From: Lentibacillus persicus
GTDB lineage: Bacteria; Bacillota; Bacilli; Bacillales; Amphibacillaceae
Length of the DNA: 64,000 nucleotides
NCBI RefSeq assembly: GCF_900112705.1
Contig: NZ_FOMR01000007.1
Span: forward strand, 62,001-126,000
Direction: 5' to 3'
A program made the translations under genes and the position numbers. The notes beneath the pieces were generated by a model that saw only the letters and a list, made by a program, of their open reading frames with translations, made no database searches and was not told the DNA's origin. Positions 25,089-33,320 of the stretch are shown in pieces. Each line of letters begins with the position of its first letter. Within the stretch, counting starts at the first letter, position 1.

Positions 25089-25236
25089 TGCGCTGTAGAT
25101 TAACGTGTTATCGCTGTAATCTACAGCGCTCCGCTGCAGACTAATCTGGAATCGCTGTAGATTATGCAAAAATCGCTATAGACAAGCCCCTGATCGCTGT
25201 AGTTTAAGCCACAATCGCTGTAGACTCCCCAAAAAG
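25089..25236. repeat. Tandem array of seven 21-bp units, CGCTGTAG family
   Basis: Seven copies of a unit starting TCGCTGTAG begin at 25091, 25112, 25132, 25153, 25174, 25195 and 25216, spaced 21, 20, 21, 21, 21 and 21 bases. The second unit is a near palindrome, CGCTGTAATCTACAGCG. The remainder of each unit varies. It lies between two genes on the plus strand with no open frame of its own. The same motif and spacing recur at 36.1 kb. Confidence 0.88.
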
Positions 25237-25343
25237 TGCTTTAAAAGCTCATCAGATTTTCCTCGTAATAAACGCCAACCCGATGCCCTTTCCATGTTAT
25301 ACTAATAAAGATTATTAGAATTTTTGAACAGGAGTATCGACAG

Positions 25344-26294
25344 ATGGTTTATTTTAAATTTAATCATGACATTATAAACAATAAAGACTTGCCATCGTTT
25401 TCCCTTACCATTGATGATACAGTGGCAACTTCGATCTATAGTGACATCGATATGCAGTCTGAACTTGTCACCGCCCTTCGCAGTGACCACCGAATTACCA
25501 TATTTGATCAGCAGGAAGGGTTATACAAACGCCTGACAATCGAAGCCAATCTCGCTTTCTATCACAAATGGTTCAATTGCCAAACACCTTTGCCTGAAAT
25601 TGTGGTGCTGTTTGAACTGCAGAGCGTAGCCCGCACACCGCTTCACAAATGTTCGGATTCAGAGCTGCGCCGGGTTTATTTTGCCAAGTACTATATGAGC
25701 GGGGTTGCTCCGGTCGTCTTTCGGGAACCGATTCATGGTGTCGATGTCCGAACAGTTAAGACATTCCAGAACATGCTTCAGAAACTTAAAGAAGATGGGC
25801 GCCCTGCGCTGGTGCTCGTATCCAATATGGAACATGCGATGCTAGTGAGTGATTCAGCATACAAGCTTCAGGCAAGCGGACTGCATACAATCGAAATTGA
25901 TGAAGATAATGAAAAAAATTCAGATACAGGACAATCTGACGTAACGATGAATGCAAATTTATTTAAAATCCCGGCGAAAGTTGACGACAAGATGATTTTA
26001 TTTGACCCGCCTGAAATCGACTACATAGAAAGTCAGGATGGTAAAGCCATGCTGGTCATTAACAATGAAACATACGCCATGGATGCAACGCTTGCAGAAA
26101 TTGAAAAGAAACTTGAAATTTACGGGTTCTACCGTTGTCACAGATCCTATATCGTTAACTTACAGAAAGTGCGTGAAATCATTACATGGTCGAAAAACAC
26201 CTACTCCCTTAAAGTTGACAATAAGATTCAGTCGACCATTCCGCTTTCCCGGACCAAAATTCAGGACATTCAGGAAAAATTCAGCCTGAAATAA
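25344..26294 (+). CDS. LytTR regulator with degenerate ABC-ATPase-like N-terminal domain
   Basis: A 316-residue protein. The C-terminal 100 residues form a LytTR DNA-binding domain (IDYIESQDGKAMLVINNETY, YRCHRSYIVNLQKVREI, IPLSRTKIQDI). The N-terminal 190 residues follow the order of an ABC ATPase without its catalytic residues. There is no Walker A; SDSELRRVYFAKYY stands where the signature helix would be, PVVFREPIHGVDVRTVKTF at Walker B/D-loop, and LVLVSNMEHAMLVSD at the H-loop. It is probably a non-hydrolytic sensor or partner-binding module. The gene directly precedes an ABC ATPase/permease operon that has LytTR-like boxes in its promoter. AGGAG lies ten bases before the ATG. Confidence 0.8.
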   Translation: MVYFKFNHDIINNKDLPSFSLTIDDTVATSIYSDIDMQSELVTALRSDHRITIFDQQEGLYKRLTIEANLAFYHKWFNCQTPLPEIVVLFELQSVARTPLHKCSDSELRRVYFAKYYMSGVAPVVFREPIHGVDVRTVKTFQNMLQKLKEDGRPALVLVSNMEHAMLVSDSAYKLQASGLHTIEIDEDNEKNSDTGQSDVTMNANLFKIPAKVDDKMILFDPPEIDYIESQDGKAMLVINNETYAMDATLAEIEKKLEIYGFYRCHRSYIVNLQKVREIITWSKNTYSLKVDNKIQSTIPLSRTKIQDIQEKFSLK

Positions 26295-26296
26295 GT

Positions 26297-26390
26297 ACAG
26301 TTCAGCAAAAATGCATGACGAACACGTTTTTCAGAACACCTTTTTCACCATTTTATCGGTACATTTCAGCTTTCTGAGGGTACATTCCGT
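26297..26390 (+). promoter_or_regulatory. LytTR-type binding boxes upstream of the ABC operon
   Basis: ACAGTTCAG (26297-26305), ACATTTCAG (26361-26369) and ACATTCCGT (26382-26390) resemble the ACAGTTAAG-type half-sites of AgrA-like LytTR proteins. The last two are spaced 21 bases apart, two helical turns, and lie just upstream of TTGACT at 26397. Binding is inferred. Confidence 0.5.
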
Positions 26391-26458
26391 TCAAATTTGA
26401 CTGCAGCACCTCCCTTTTCAAGCTATGATTGAAGCAGTTAAGCAAAGGAGGTTTCCAG

Positions 26459-27307
26459 TTGGAAAATGCAATTGAGGTACAAGGAATGCAGAAAGTTTTC
26501 GGTCAAAACACAGCGATTAATCACGTCAGTTTTAATGTGAAAAAGGGGGAAATTTTTGGGCTGCTCGGTCCAAGCGGCTCAGGTAAGACGACAACGATTA
26601 AAATTTTAACAGGTGAACTCGGTCCGACAGCCGGGAAGGTAAACGTTCTCGGTTATAACACGAACCAATTAAAAACATCTGCTTTTAAATCGAAAATCGG
26701 TATTCTGTCAGACAACAGCTCGCTCTATGAACGACTTACGGTTTATGACAACCTGAAATTATTTTGTAAATTATATGGTGCACCACTCAAGGAAATCGAT
26801 AGGATTCTGCGTGATGTAAATCTTGAAAATGATCGAAAGAAGACCGTCTCGAAACTGTCAAAAGGTATGAAGCAACGCGTCCTGCTCGCCAAGGCGCTTA
26901 TTCATAAGCCTGACCTGGTGTTTCTCGACGAACCGACTTCTGCGCTGGATCCGGCCAGCATGGCGCAGGTGCATCGCGGGCTGCAGAGACTGAATGAATC
27001 GGGGACAACGATATTTGTAACGACCCATGACATGGAAGAAGCGACCGTTTTATGCGACCGGGTAGCATTTTTGAATTATGGTGACATTCAGGAAGCCGAT
27101 AGCCCTGCAGCATTACGCTACAAGTACTCAACACATGCTTTTCATGTCGAAACGTTTGCCGGTGACCGGCTCGTCATTGAAAATACCCCCAAGAATGGCG
27201 AACAGCTGAAAGAATTGATTGAAACCGGGCAAGTTAAAATGATGCATACAGACAATCCAACGCTTGGTCAGATCTTTTTAAAGGTCACCGGAAAGGAGCT
27301 CGTATGA
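26459..27307 (+). CDS. ABC transporter ATP-binding protein
   Basis: A 282-residue ATPase with Walker A GPSGSGKTTT, Q-loop region SDNSSLYERLTVYDNL, signature LSKGMKQRVLLAK, Walker B LVFLDEPTSALDP and H-loop TTHDMEEA. A C-terminal extension of about 60 residues is typical of CcmA/YhaQ-like ATPases. It powers the permease encoded by the overlapping next gene. The start is TTG at 26459 with GGAGG seven bases upstream. The cargo is unknown. The LytTR regulator gene 165 bases upstream probably controls it. Confidence 0.85.
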   Translation: MENAIEVQGMQKVFGQNTAINHVSFNVKKGEIFGLLGPSGSGKTTTIKILTGELGPTAGKVNVLGYNTNQLKTSAFKSKIGILSDNSSLYERLTVYDNLKLFCKLYGAPLKEIDRILRDVNLENDRKKTVSKLSKGMKQRVLLAKALIHKPDLVFLDEPTSALDPASMAQVHRGLQRLNESGTTIFVTTHDMEEATVLCDRVAFLNYGDIQEADSPAALRYKYSTHAFHVETFAGDRLVIENTPKNGEQLKELIETGQVKMMHTDNPTLGQIFLKVTGKELV

Positions 27308-28002
27308 TGAACGTTCAGCGAATTAATGCCATTTTTGAAAAAGACATAAAAGACTTCATGAAAAACATGATGCTCTTAATGATGCCACTGATCCCAATCG
27401 TGCTGGCTCTAATATACACCAGAATCAGCGATGGTGAAAGCCTCCCTATTTTCTTGATTTATCTGGTGGTCGGGGTTACGTTCTCCGCCGTCACATCCAG
27501 TAGTATGATGACCATGATGGCTGAAGAAAATGAGAAGAAAACGTTGCGCGGCCTGATGTTATCACCTGCTTCTTTTCTGGATATCATTATTGGAAAAAGC
27601 CTTGTTACCGGCCTGATCACGTTCACAGCGCTTATCATCTCTTTAGCAATTATGGGGATTGACCCATTTTTGAATATCAAAGCCATCATCGCCTTAATAT
27701 TATTATTTTTGTTCTTTCTTTTTCTGGGAATCGGCATCGGGCTCTTTTCAAAATCAATCGCAGCTACGTCGGCTTATTTAATGCCTGTCATGTTCTTGTT
27801 CGGTTTCACTCCGATGGTCGACTCGTTCGGTTTGGCAGAGGATGGCATCGCCATGGCCGTGTTTGAAACCTTCCCGATTATGCAGGCGATTGAATTGCAT
27901 GACGGCAATTCCTGGCTGCCGCTTGGCGTGATTTTTATTTGGGTAGCAGCAGCCGCTGTGTTTATGTATAGTTGTTTCAAAAAAACAAGGACAGATGATT
28001 AA
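27304..28002 (+). CDS. ABC-2-type permease
   Basis: A 232-residue membrane protein with six predicted spans, the partner of the ATPase whose stop codon overlaps its ATG (ATGA). The N-terminal INAIFEKDIKDFMKNMMLLM is the usual cytosolic coupling helix leading into span 1, and MMTMMAEENEKKTLRGLML is the conserved inter-span loop of ABC-2 exporters. Such pairs act in antibiotic or peptide export, or in resistance. Regulation by the upstream LytTR protein is inferred from the promoter boxes. Confidence 0.82.
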   Translation: MMNVQRINAIFEKDIKDFMKNMMLLMMPLIPIVLALIYTRISDGESLPIFLIYLVVGVTFSAVTSSSMMTMMAEENEKKTLRGLMLSPASFLDIIIGKSLVTGLITFTALIISLAIMGIDPFLNIKAIIALILLFLFFLFLGIGIGLFSKSIAATSAYLMPVMFLFGFTPMVDSFGLAEDGIAMAVFETFPIMQAIELHDGNSWLPLGVIFIWVAAAAVFMYSCFKKTRTDD

Positions 28003-28011
28003 CGAGGACAC

Positions 28012-28256
28012 AGAGGCTGGGGCAAAAGGTTTGAAAGTAAAGGAAAAGACGAACGATTATTAGGAAAGGAAGCGGGATACACCGCTCCGGAAATATGCTT
28101 CGCTTTCCGCGGGCGGCTGGTGAGCCAACTCGTGCCAAGGCACTTCGTTGACTCACCTATGCCTCTCTTCCCGCAGGAGTCTACGCATATTCCCTCCGCT
28201 AACCTTGATGATCGTTCGTCTTTTATATTGGATATATAAGTTATGTCCCAACCTCT
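28012..28256. repeat. MITE-like palindromic element, long form
   Basis: Outer arms AGAGGCTGGGGCA and TGTCCCAACCTCT pair imperfectly and end in TTATTTTTT, so the element also looks like a terminator for the ABC operon. Inside are perfect 14-bp inverted repeats AAAAGACGAACGAT (28044-28057) and ATCGTTCGTCTTTT (28211-28224). The core contains the CTTTCCGCGGGC ... CCCGCAGGAGTC hairpin seen in many Bacillaceae intergenic regions. No reading frame is supported. Confidence 0.75.
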
Positions 28257-28470
28257 TATTTTTTGTGCACCGGCACATGTTCCACCCTCCTGCCTGCCCC
28301 CTGAAGCAAAAGACACCTGTCTTTAACAAAATATCACAATTTCTTGACCTTTTTTTAACGAATGATTGACAGCTCACAAAAAAGGGAAACTCTCTACTAT
28401 GATTGTACATAGGTTAACACAACCTTCATGGTAAAAACGTATCTCCCACAGATTGCAGAGGTGTTATTTC

Positions 28471-29421
28471 ATGAGACATAGGATGAGACATCTGAACAAA
28501 TGGGCAATTTTTGGGCTCATTGGTCTTATATTATTGCTCAGCGGATGCAGTGAGCTGACTGTCATGGATCCTAAAGGCCCGGTAGCGGAAAGTCAACGGG
28601 ACTTAATTCTGTATGCACTGATATTCATGCTCGGGATTGTGGCTGTTGTCTTTTCCCTTTTCATCTTTATGGTCGTGAAGTACAGGGATAAGCCCAACCG
28701 GAAAGCTGAATATAAACCGGAGCTTCATGGCAACAAAGCTATTGAAACAATATGGACAATTGTGCCGGTTATGATCGTTACCGCATTGTCCATTCCAACC
28801 ATCAGCACGCTGTTTGATCTGGAAGAACCACCGGCATCGTCAAACGACCAGGACCCGCTTGTTATTCATGCAACGACGGCGGATTGGAAGTGGTTTTTCA
28901 GTTATCCCGAACAGGACATTGAAACGGTCAATTATTTGCACATCCCAACGGATCGCGCCATTGAATTCCGCTTGTCTTCAGCCGATTCGATGACAGCCTT
29001 ATGGATTCCTGCCTTAGGCGGCCAAAAGTACAACATGGCCGGCATGGAAAACATACTTTACCTGCAGGCTGATGAAACAGGTGTTTATCAAGGGCGCAAT
29101 TCCAACTTTAATGGTGAAGGGTTTGCGGAACAGACGTTCAAAGTGCATGCCGAAAGCAGCAGTGATTTCCAGGACTGGGTGGCATCAACACAGAACTCGG
29201 CACCTGAATTGACACAGGAGAAATATGATTCGCTGCTGGAGCCGGGGCTTACCGACACGATGGCATTCTCATCTACCCATCTTGAGTGGGTCGACCATGG
29301 CACCAAAGATGGCATGACCTATTCCATTGAACGCCACCGTGAAGCATTTAACGAACAGCTGCATTTGAAAAACGGCAAAGATCATGAACATGGACCATCC
29401 GGGAAAGAAGGTGAACAATAA
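28471..29421 (+). CDS. qoxA: Cytochrome aa3/bo3-type quinol oxidase subunit II
   Basis: A 316-residue lipoprotein. The lipobox LLLSGC places the acylated cysteine at residue 26. Two membrane spans follow (about 47-70 and 90-112), then an extracellular cupredoxin domain. The copper-A ligand motif of cytochrome c oxidases is absent: the region reads GRNSNFNGEGFAEQTFKV, so the enzyme oxidises quinol, not cytochrome c. It is the first gene of qoxABCD; it overlaps qoxB by one base. AGAGGTG precedes the ATG at 28471. Confidence 0.9.
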   Translation: MRHRMRHLNKWAIFGLIGLILLLSGCSELTVMDPKGPVAESQRDLILYALIFMLGIVAVVFSLFIFMVVKYRDKPNRKAEYKPELHGNKAIETIWTIVPVMIVTALSIPTISTLFDLEEPPASSNDQDPLVIHATTADWKWFFSYPEQDIETVNYLHIPTDRAIEFRLSSADSMTALWIPALGGQKYNMAGMENILYLQADETGVYQGRNSNFNGEGFAEQTFKVHAESSSDFQDWVASTQNSAPELTQEKYDSLLEPGLTDTMAFSSTHLEWVDHGTKDGMTYSIERHREAFNEQLHLKNGKDHEHGPSGKEGEQ

Positions 29422-31355
29422 TGTCGCTTGATGAATTGCTCGTAACCGGCGAACCGCTTATATACGCCGGGATGGTCTCCATTGTACTCGTTACGGGGGC
29501 TATCATTTTCCTATTAACCTATTTTAAAAAATGGAAATGGCTCTGGCGTGAATGGCTGACGACCGTCGACCATAAAAAAATTGGTATCATGTATATCTTA
29601 AGCGCACTCGCCATGCTGTTCCGTGCCGGCACTGACGCACTGATGATCAGGACGCAGCTGGCTTTTCCGGATATGAATTTCCTGAATGCTCAGCATTACG
29701 ATGAAATTTTTACCACGCATGGAACCATTATGATATTTTTTATGGCAATGCCGTTCCTGATTGGTTTGATGAATATCGTTGTGCCACTCCAAATCGGGGC
29801 GCGTGACTTTGCCTTTCCATACTTGAACGCATTGAGCTTCTGGTCCTTTTTCTTCGGGGCGATGCTGTTCAACATTTCATTTGTTATCGGCGGCGCACCT
29901 GATGCGGGCTGGACCAGTTATACACCGCTCGCCGGTGATATCATGAGTGAAGGCCCCGGGCAAAACTTCTATCTGCTCGCACTGCAGCTATCAGGGATTG
30001 GAACACTTGCCACAGGCATTAATTTAATGGTGACAATACTGAAAATGCGTGCACCAGGCATGACCTTATTCAAAATGCCGATTTTTACCTGGTCAACGCT
30101 TATCACCATGTTTATTATCGTTTTTGCCTTTCCGATTCTGACCGTAGCGCTGGCACTTATGACCATCGACCGGATATTTGGTTCGCATTTCTTTACGCTT
30201 GCCGGTGAAGGCCTGCCAATGATGTGGGCGAACCTGTTCTGGATGTGGGGCCACCCGGAAGTTTATATCGTGATACTGCCGGCTTTCGGTATCTTTTCAG
30301 AGGTGATTGCAACATTTGCCAGAAAGCGATTATTCGGTTACAGCGTCATGGTCTGGTCAATTATCCTGATTGCCGGACTGAGTTTCCTTGTCTGGGTACA
30401 CCATTTCTTTACAATGGGCGCGGGAGCATTTGTCAATTCCGTATTCTCCGTGACAACGATGGCGATTGCGATCCCGACAGGCGTGAAAATATTCAATTGG
30501 CTGGCGACCTTATATAAATCCAGAATCAGAACAACCACCGCGATGATGTGGGCACTGGCATTTATACCAAGTTTTACAATTGGCGGTATAACAGGCGTAA
30601 TGCTTGGCATGGCTGCGGCCGATTATCAGTTCCACAATTCGTATTTTCTGATTGCACACTTCCATTACGTGCTGATTGCAGGCACCGTTTTCGGCTGTTT
30701 TGCCGGCCTTGTGTACTGGTATCCAAAAATGTTCGGACACAAGTTAAACGAACGAATCGGAAAATGGAGTTTTTGGCTGTTCGTCATTGGCTTTCACATC
30801 ACGTTCCTGCCGCAGTATTTTTTGGGACTCGACGGCATGCCACGAAGAGTGTTCCATATTGTTCCGGAGTGGTTTAATCTGAACGTGCTATCAACCATTG
30901 GTGCATTTGGCATGGGACTTGGTTTTGCCGTATTTGTCTATAACATTTACTACAGCTACCGGTACAGCCCGCGGGAGCAAAACGGTGATCCATGGGACGG
31001 CCGGACGCTTGAATGGGCAACACCAACACCGGTTCCGGAGTACAATTTTGCCGTCGTGCCGAATGTGACGTCACACGACGCATACTGGGATATGAAAGCA
31101 AAAGGCGAAACGGGCTATGATGAATCAAAAGTTGAACCAATTCATATGCCTAACAGCACAGGACAACCGTTTGTCATGTCAGCTATCATGTTCTTTGCCA
31201 GTTTTGCACTCGTTTTTGAATGGATTTGGCTGGCAGTTGCCGGACTGATTGCTGTACTCGTAACAATGGGTATGCGGTCATTTGACTATAATGAAGGGCA
31301 TCACATCAGCGCAGATGAAATCAAGCGGACCGAGCGCTCGGCAAGGGGGTTATAG
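29421..31355 (+). CDS. qoxB: Quinol oxidase subunit I
   Basis: A 644-residue haem-copper oxidase core subunit with about 14-15 spans. Haem and copper ligands are visible in FTTHGTIMIFF, WMWGHPEVYIVILP (His-Tyr crosslink region), WVHHFF and LIAHFHYVLIAGTVF. It reduces oxygen to water at the binuclear centre and pumps protons. The length matches B. subtilis QoxB. Its start is translationally coupled to qoxA by a TAATG junction. Confidence 0.95.
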   Translation: MSLDELLVTGEPLIYAGMVSIVLVTGAIIFLLTYFKKWKWLWREWLTTVDHKKIGIMYILSALAMLFRAGTDALMIRTQLAFPDMNFLNAQHYDEIFTTHGTIMIFFMAMPFLIGLMNIVVPLQIGARDFAFPYLNALSFWSFFFGAMLFNISFVIGGAPDAGWTSYTPLAGDIMSEGPGQNFYLLALQLSGIGTLATGINLMVTILKMRAPGMTLFKMPIFTWSTLITMFIIVFAFPILTVALALMTIDRIFGSHFFTLAGEGLPMMWANLFWMWGHPEVYIVILPAFGIFSEVIATFARKRLFGYSVMVWSIILIAGLSFLVWVHHFFTMGAGAFVNSVFSVTTMAIAIPTGVKIFNWLATLYKSRIRTTTAMMWALAFIPSFTIGGITGVMLGMAAADYQFHNSYFLIAHFHYVLIAGTVFGCFAGLVYWYPKMFGHKLNERIGKWSFWLFVIGFHITFLPQYFLGLDGMPRRVFHIVPEWFNLNVLSTIGAFGMGLGFAVFVYNIYYSYRYSPREQNGDPWDGRTLEWATPTPVPEYNFAVVPNVTSHDAYWDMKAKGETGYDESKVEPIHMPNSTGQPFVMSAIMFFASFALVFEWIWLAVAGLIAVLVTMGMRSFDYNEGHHISADEIKRTERSARGL

Positions 31356-31356
31356 C

Positions 31357-31965
31357 ATGAATGCCTATAAAGAAGAAAACGCCACACCGCTGGAATATCA
31401 GACCGAAGAAAACCAGATGACGATTGTTGGCTTTTGGATCTTTCTCGCAGCTGAAATGGCACTGTTCGGCACATTATTTGCCACCTATGCTGTGCTGTTC
31501 GGCCGCACAGCGGAGGCCCCGCCCCCTGCTGAGTTATTTACAGCCGGAACAACACTGATCATGACGCTTCTTCTGCTCACAAGCAGTTTCACAAGCGGCA
31601 TTGCCATTCATGAAATGCGGCGCGGGGCACAAAAAGGCATGATGACATGGCTCATCATTACACTCGTTCTCGGTTTAAGCTTCCTTGGCTTTGAAATTTA
31701 TGAGTTTTATCATTATGCCACGTTGGGTGCAACGCTTACATCCAGTGCCTACTGGTCAGCATTCTTTGTCCTGGCAGGCACACACGGCGTGCACGTGACA
31801 TTTGGGATTGGCTGGTTGATCCTGCTTTTAATTCAACTCAAGCAGCGGGGGATCACGCAGGTAACAAGCCGAAAAATTTTCGTCCTTGGATTATACTGGC
31901 ACTTTTTAGATGTCATCTGGATATTCATTTTTACAGGTGTTTACTTGATAGGGATGGTGATTTAA
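31357..31965 (+). CDS. qoxC: Quinol oxidase subunit III
   Basis: A 202-residue protein with five predicted spans; TLGATLTSSAYWSAFFVLAG and GTHGVHVTFGIGW are typical of subunit III (CyoC/QoxC). It stabilises subunit I and supports proton uptake. AAGGGGG lies eight bases before the ATG at 31357, and an earlier in-frame ATG lies inside qoxB and is not used. The start is one base past the qoxB stop codon. Confidence 0.92.
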   Translation: MNAYKEENATPLEYQTEENQMTIVGFWIFLAAEMALFGTLFATYAVLFGRTAEAPPPAELFTAGTTLIMTLLLLTSSFTSGIAIHEMRRGAQKGMMTWLIITLVLGLSFLGFEIYEFYHYATLGATLTSSAYWSAFFVLAGTHGVHVTFGIGWLILLLIQLKQRGITQVTSRKIFVLGLYWHFLDVIWIFIFTGVYLIGMVI

Positions 31966-31966
31966 T

Positions 31967-32263
31967 ATGGCAAATCAATCGAAAAATATTCCGGTCAAGC
32001 ACATTATAGGATATGTGACGTCAGTTGTTCTGACGCTTGTCGCAGCATGGGCAGCGCTTGGATCCAATTTGCCGGTCATGTGGATCATTATTTCGATCTT
32101 CGCACTGGCGATTCTCCAGGCAGTCATTCAGCTCTTTTTGTTCATGCACTTGACTGAACGGGGAATGGGCCACGCACCCTGGAATATGATGTTCCACGGT
32201 GCCGTCGTATTCGCCATCCTTATTGCCGGCTCCCTGTTTACCATGTCATTCGGCTTTATGTAA
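31967..32263 (+). CDS. qoxD: Quinol oxidase subunit IV
   Basis: A 98-residue protein with three spans, containing QLFLFMHLTERGMGHAPWN, the conserved loop of CyoD/QoxD. It is the last gene of the oxidase operon, one base after qoxC, and a strong terminator follows. It assists assembly of the copper site. Confidence 0.9.
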   Translation: MANQSKNIPVKHIIGYVTSVVLTLVAAWAALGSNLPVMWIIISIFALAILQAVIQLFLFMHLTERGMGHAPWNMMFHGAVVFAILIAGSLFTMSFGFM

Positions 32264-32286
32264 AAATGAATAGCATCGTTAATAGC

Positions 32287-32321
32287 AAAAAAACCTCTTT
32301 CCGTTCTGGAAAGAGGTTTTT
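32287..32321. terminator. Bidirectional terminator after qoxD
   Basis: AAAACCTCTTTCC and GGAAAGAGGTTTT form a perfect 13-bp stem with a five-base loop, flanked by A and T runs. It lies between qoxD and a converging small gene. Confidence 0.9.
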
Positions 32322-32604
32322 ATATGCGTTTACCGGTCAGCCCTCTGTACGTTTCTGATGTGTTAACCATGTTAATGATGAACATCACCCATCCGACTGC
32401 TGATAAAAACAGGCTTGCATAAAACATCAGCCATGTTATCGAAAATGCGCCAGGTACGACTGACATGAACATCACCTGAATAAAGTAAAGCCACATGCCG
32501 ATCAGCAGAATGGTCTGCACTGCAGCAAGGGATTTCTTCTTTAAATACAGGAAAATAAATGGCGTGACCGTACCCAAAACCATAAACATCAATGTGATAG
32601 CCAT
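32320..32604 (-). CDS. Small membrane protein, 94 residues
   Basis: Three hydrophobic segments (about 2-20, 27-50 and 57-80) with a positively charged YLKKKSLA loop and a short polar tail (NTSETYRGLTGKRI). The family is not recognised; its position next to the oxidase operon may be chance because the gene is convergent. TAGGAG precedes the ATG by about nine bases. Confidence 0.65.
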   Translation of the reverse strand: MAITLMFMVLGTVTPFIFLYLKKKSLAAVQTILLIGMWLYFIQVMFMSVVPGAFSITWLMFYASLFLSAVGWVMFIINMVNTSETYRGLTGKRI

Positions 32605-32810
32605 TTATATCATCTCCTATCTTTAATGAAAGCGTATTCTTATTATAACAGATTGTTCGCCGTTTTGTCACACAATCGTCACAAATTAGGCTCAAGTGCT
32701 GTATAACCGCTCTGAGAAGGAAGAGATTGTTTCATTATCAGCGTTCCCGTTATACTCAATGGAAAAACTTATGCCAGATTCAGTTGGATTAATTTTTCAC
32801 GGCTTAATAT

Positions 32811-33296
32811 TCAATCGAAAAATTTGAGTTCTGCGTGGATTACTTCGGTGAGATTGAGGATCGCAAATGAATAATATGGGAGCGCCCGTTTAGCTGTCGG
32901 GGAACCCGGGTTAACAAGCAGCTGTTTTTTAAAATAACGAATCATCGGAATGTGCGAATGACCGAAAATGATAACATCGGGATGATCTTCAGTAAATGCT
33001 TCGATTGCGCGCTTTTCCGTTGTCTTCTTCGCACCGTGACCATGAACGACACCGATCCTGAATTTACCGATATCGAGCAGTTGTGTCCCCGGGAGCCGCC
33101 CTCGAATTGCTTCATCATCAACATTGCCATATACGCCGGTCACTTCACCATATTGGGAGAGCTCATCTAAGACATCCACCGATTGCCAGTCACCCGTATG
33201 GATAATCCGATCAGCCGCCGAACACGCTTCCGTCAAACGAGCCGGCAGTTTCTCCGCTTTCTTCAAATGCGTATCGCCAGTCACAACCATTCTCAT
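32811..33296 (-). CDS. YfcE/MJ0936-family metallophosphodiesterase
   Basis: A 161-residue calcineurin-like phosphoesterase. The metal-binding motifs are GDTHL, HTGDW, YGNVD, VVHGHG and FGHSHIP, in the usual order. B. subtilis YsnB is the close namesake. Members hydrolyse phosphodiesters with Mn2+; the cellular substrate is unknown. AGGACGGGGTGTAACTT precedes the ATG. It starts 24 bases after a large membrane protein gene on the same strand and may be co-transcribed with it. Confidence 0.85.
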   Translation of the reverse strand: MRMVVTGDTHLKKAEKLPARLTEACSAADRIIHTGDWQSVDVLDELSQYGEVTGVYGNVDDEAIRGRLPGTQLLDIGKFRIGVVHGHGAKKTTEKRAIEAFTEDHPDVIIFGHSHIPMIRYFKKQLLVNPGSPTAKRALPYYSFAILNLTEVIHAELKFFD

Positions 33297-33320
33297 AAGT
33301 TACACCCCGTCCTCTCCTCA

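Noticed and set aside
25089-25236. CRISPR array
   Set aside because: Units are 20-21 bp in total with only about 9 conserved bases, no repeat/spacer alternation of CRISPR size, and no cas genes anywhere in the window.
28471-32263. Cytochrome c oxidase (ctaCDEF) instead of quinol oxidase
   Set aside because: Subunit II lacks the copper-A cysteine/histidine motif and any cytochrome c domain, so qoxABCD is the better call.
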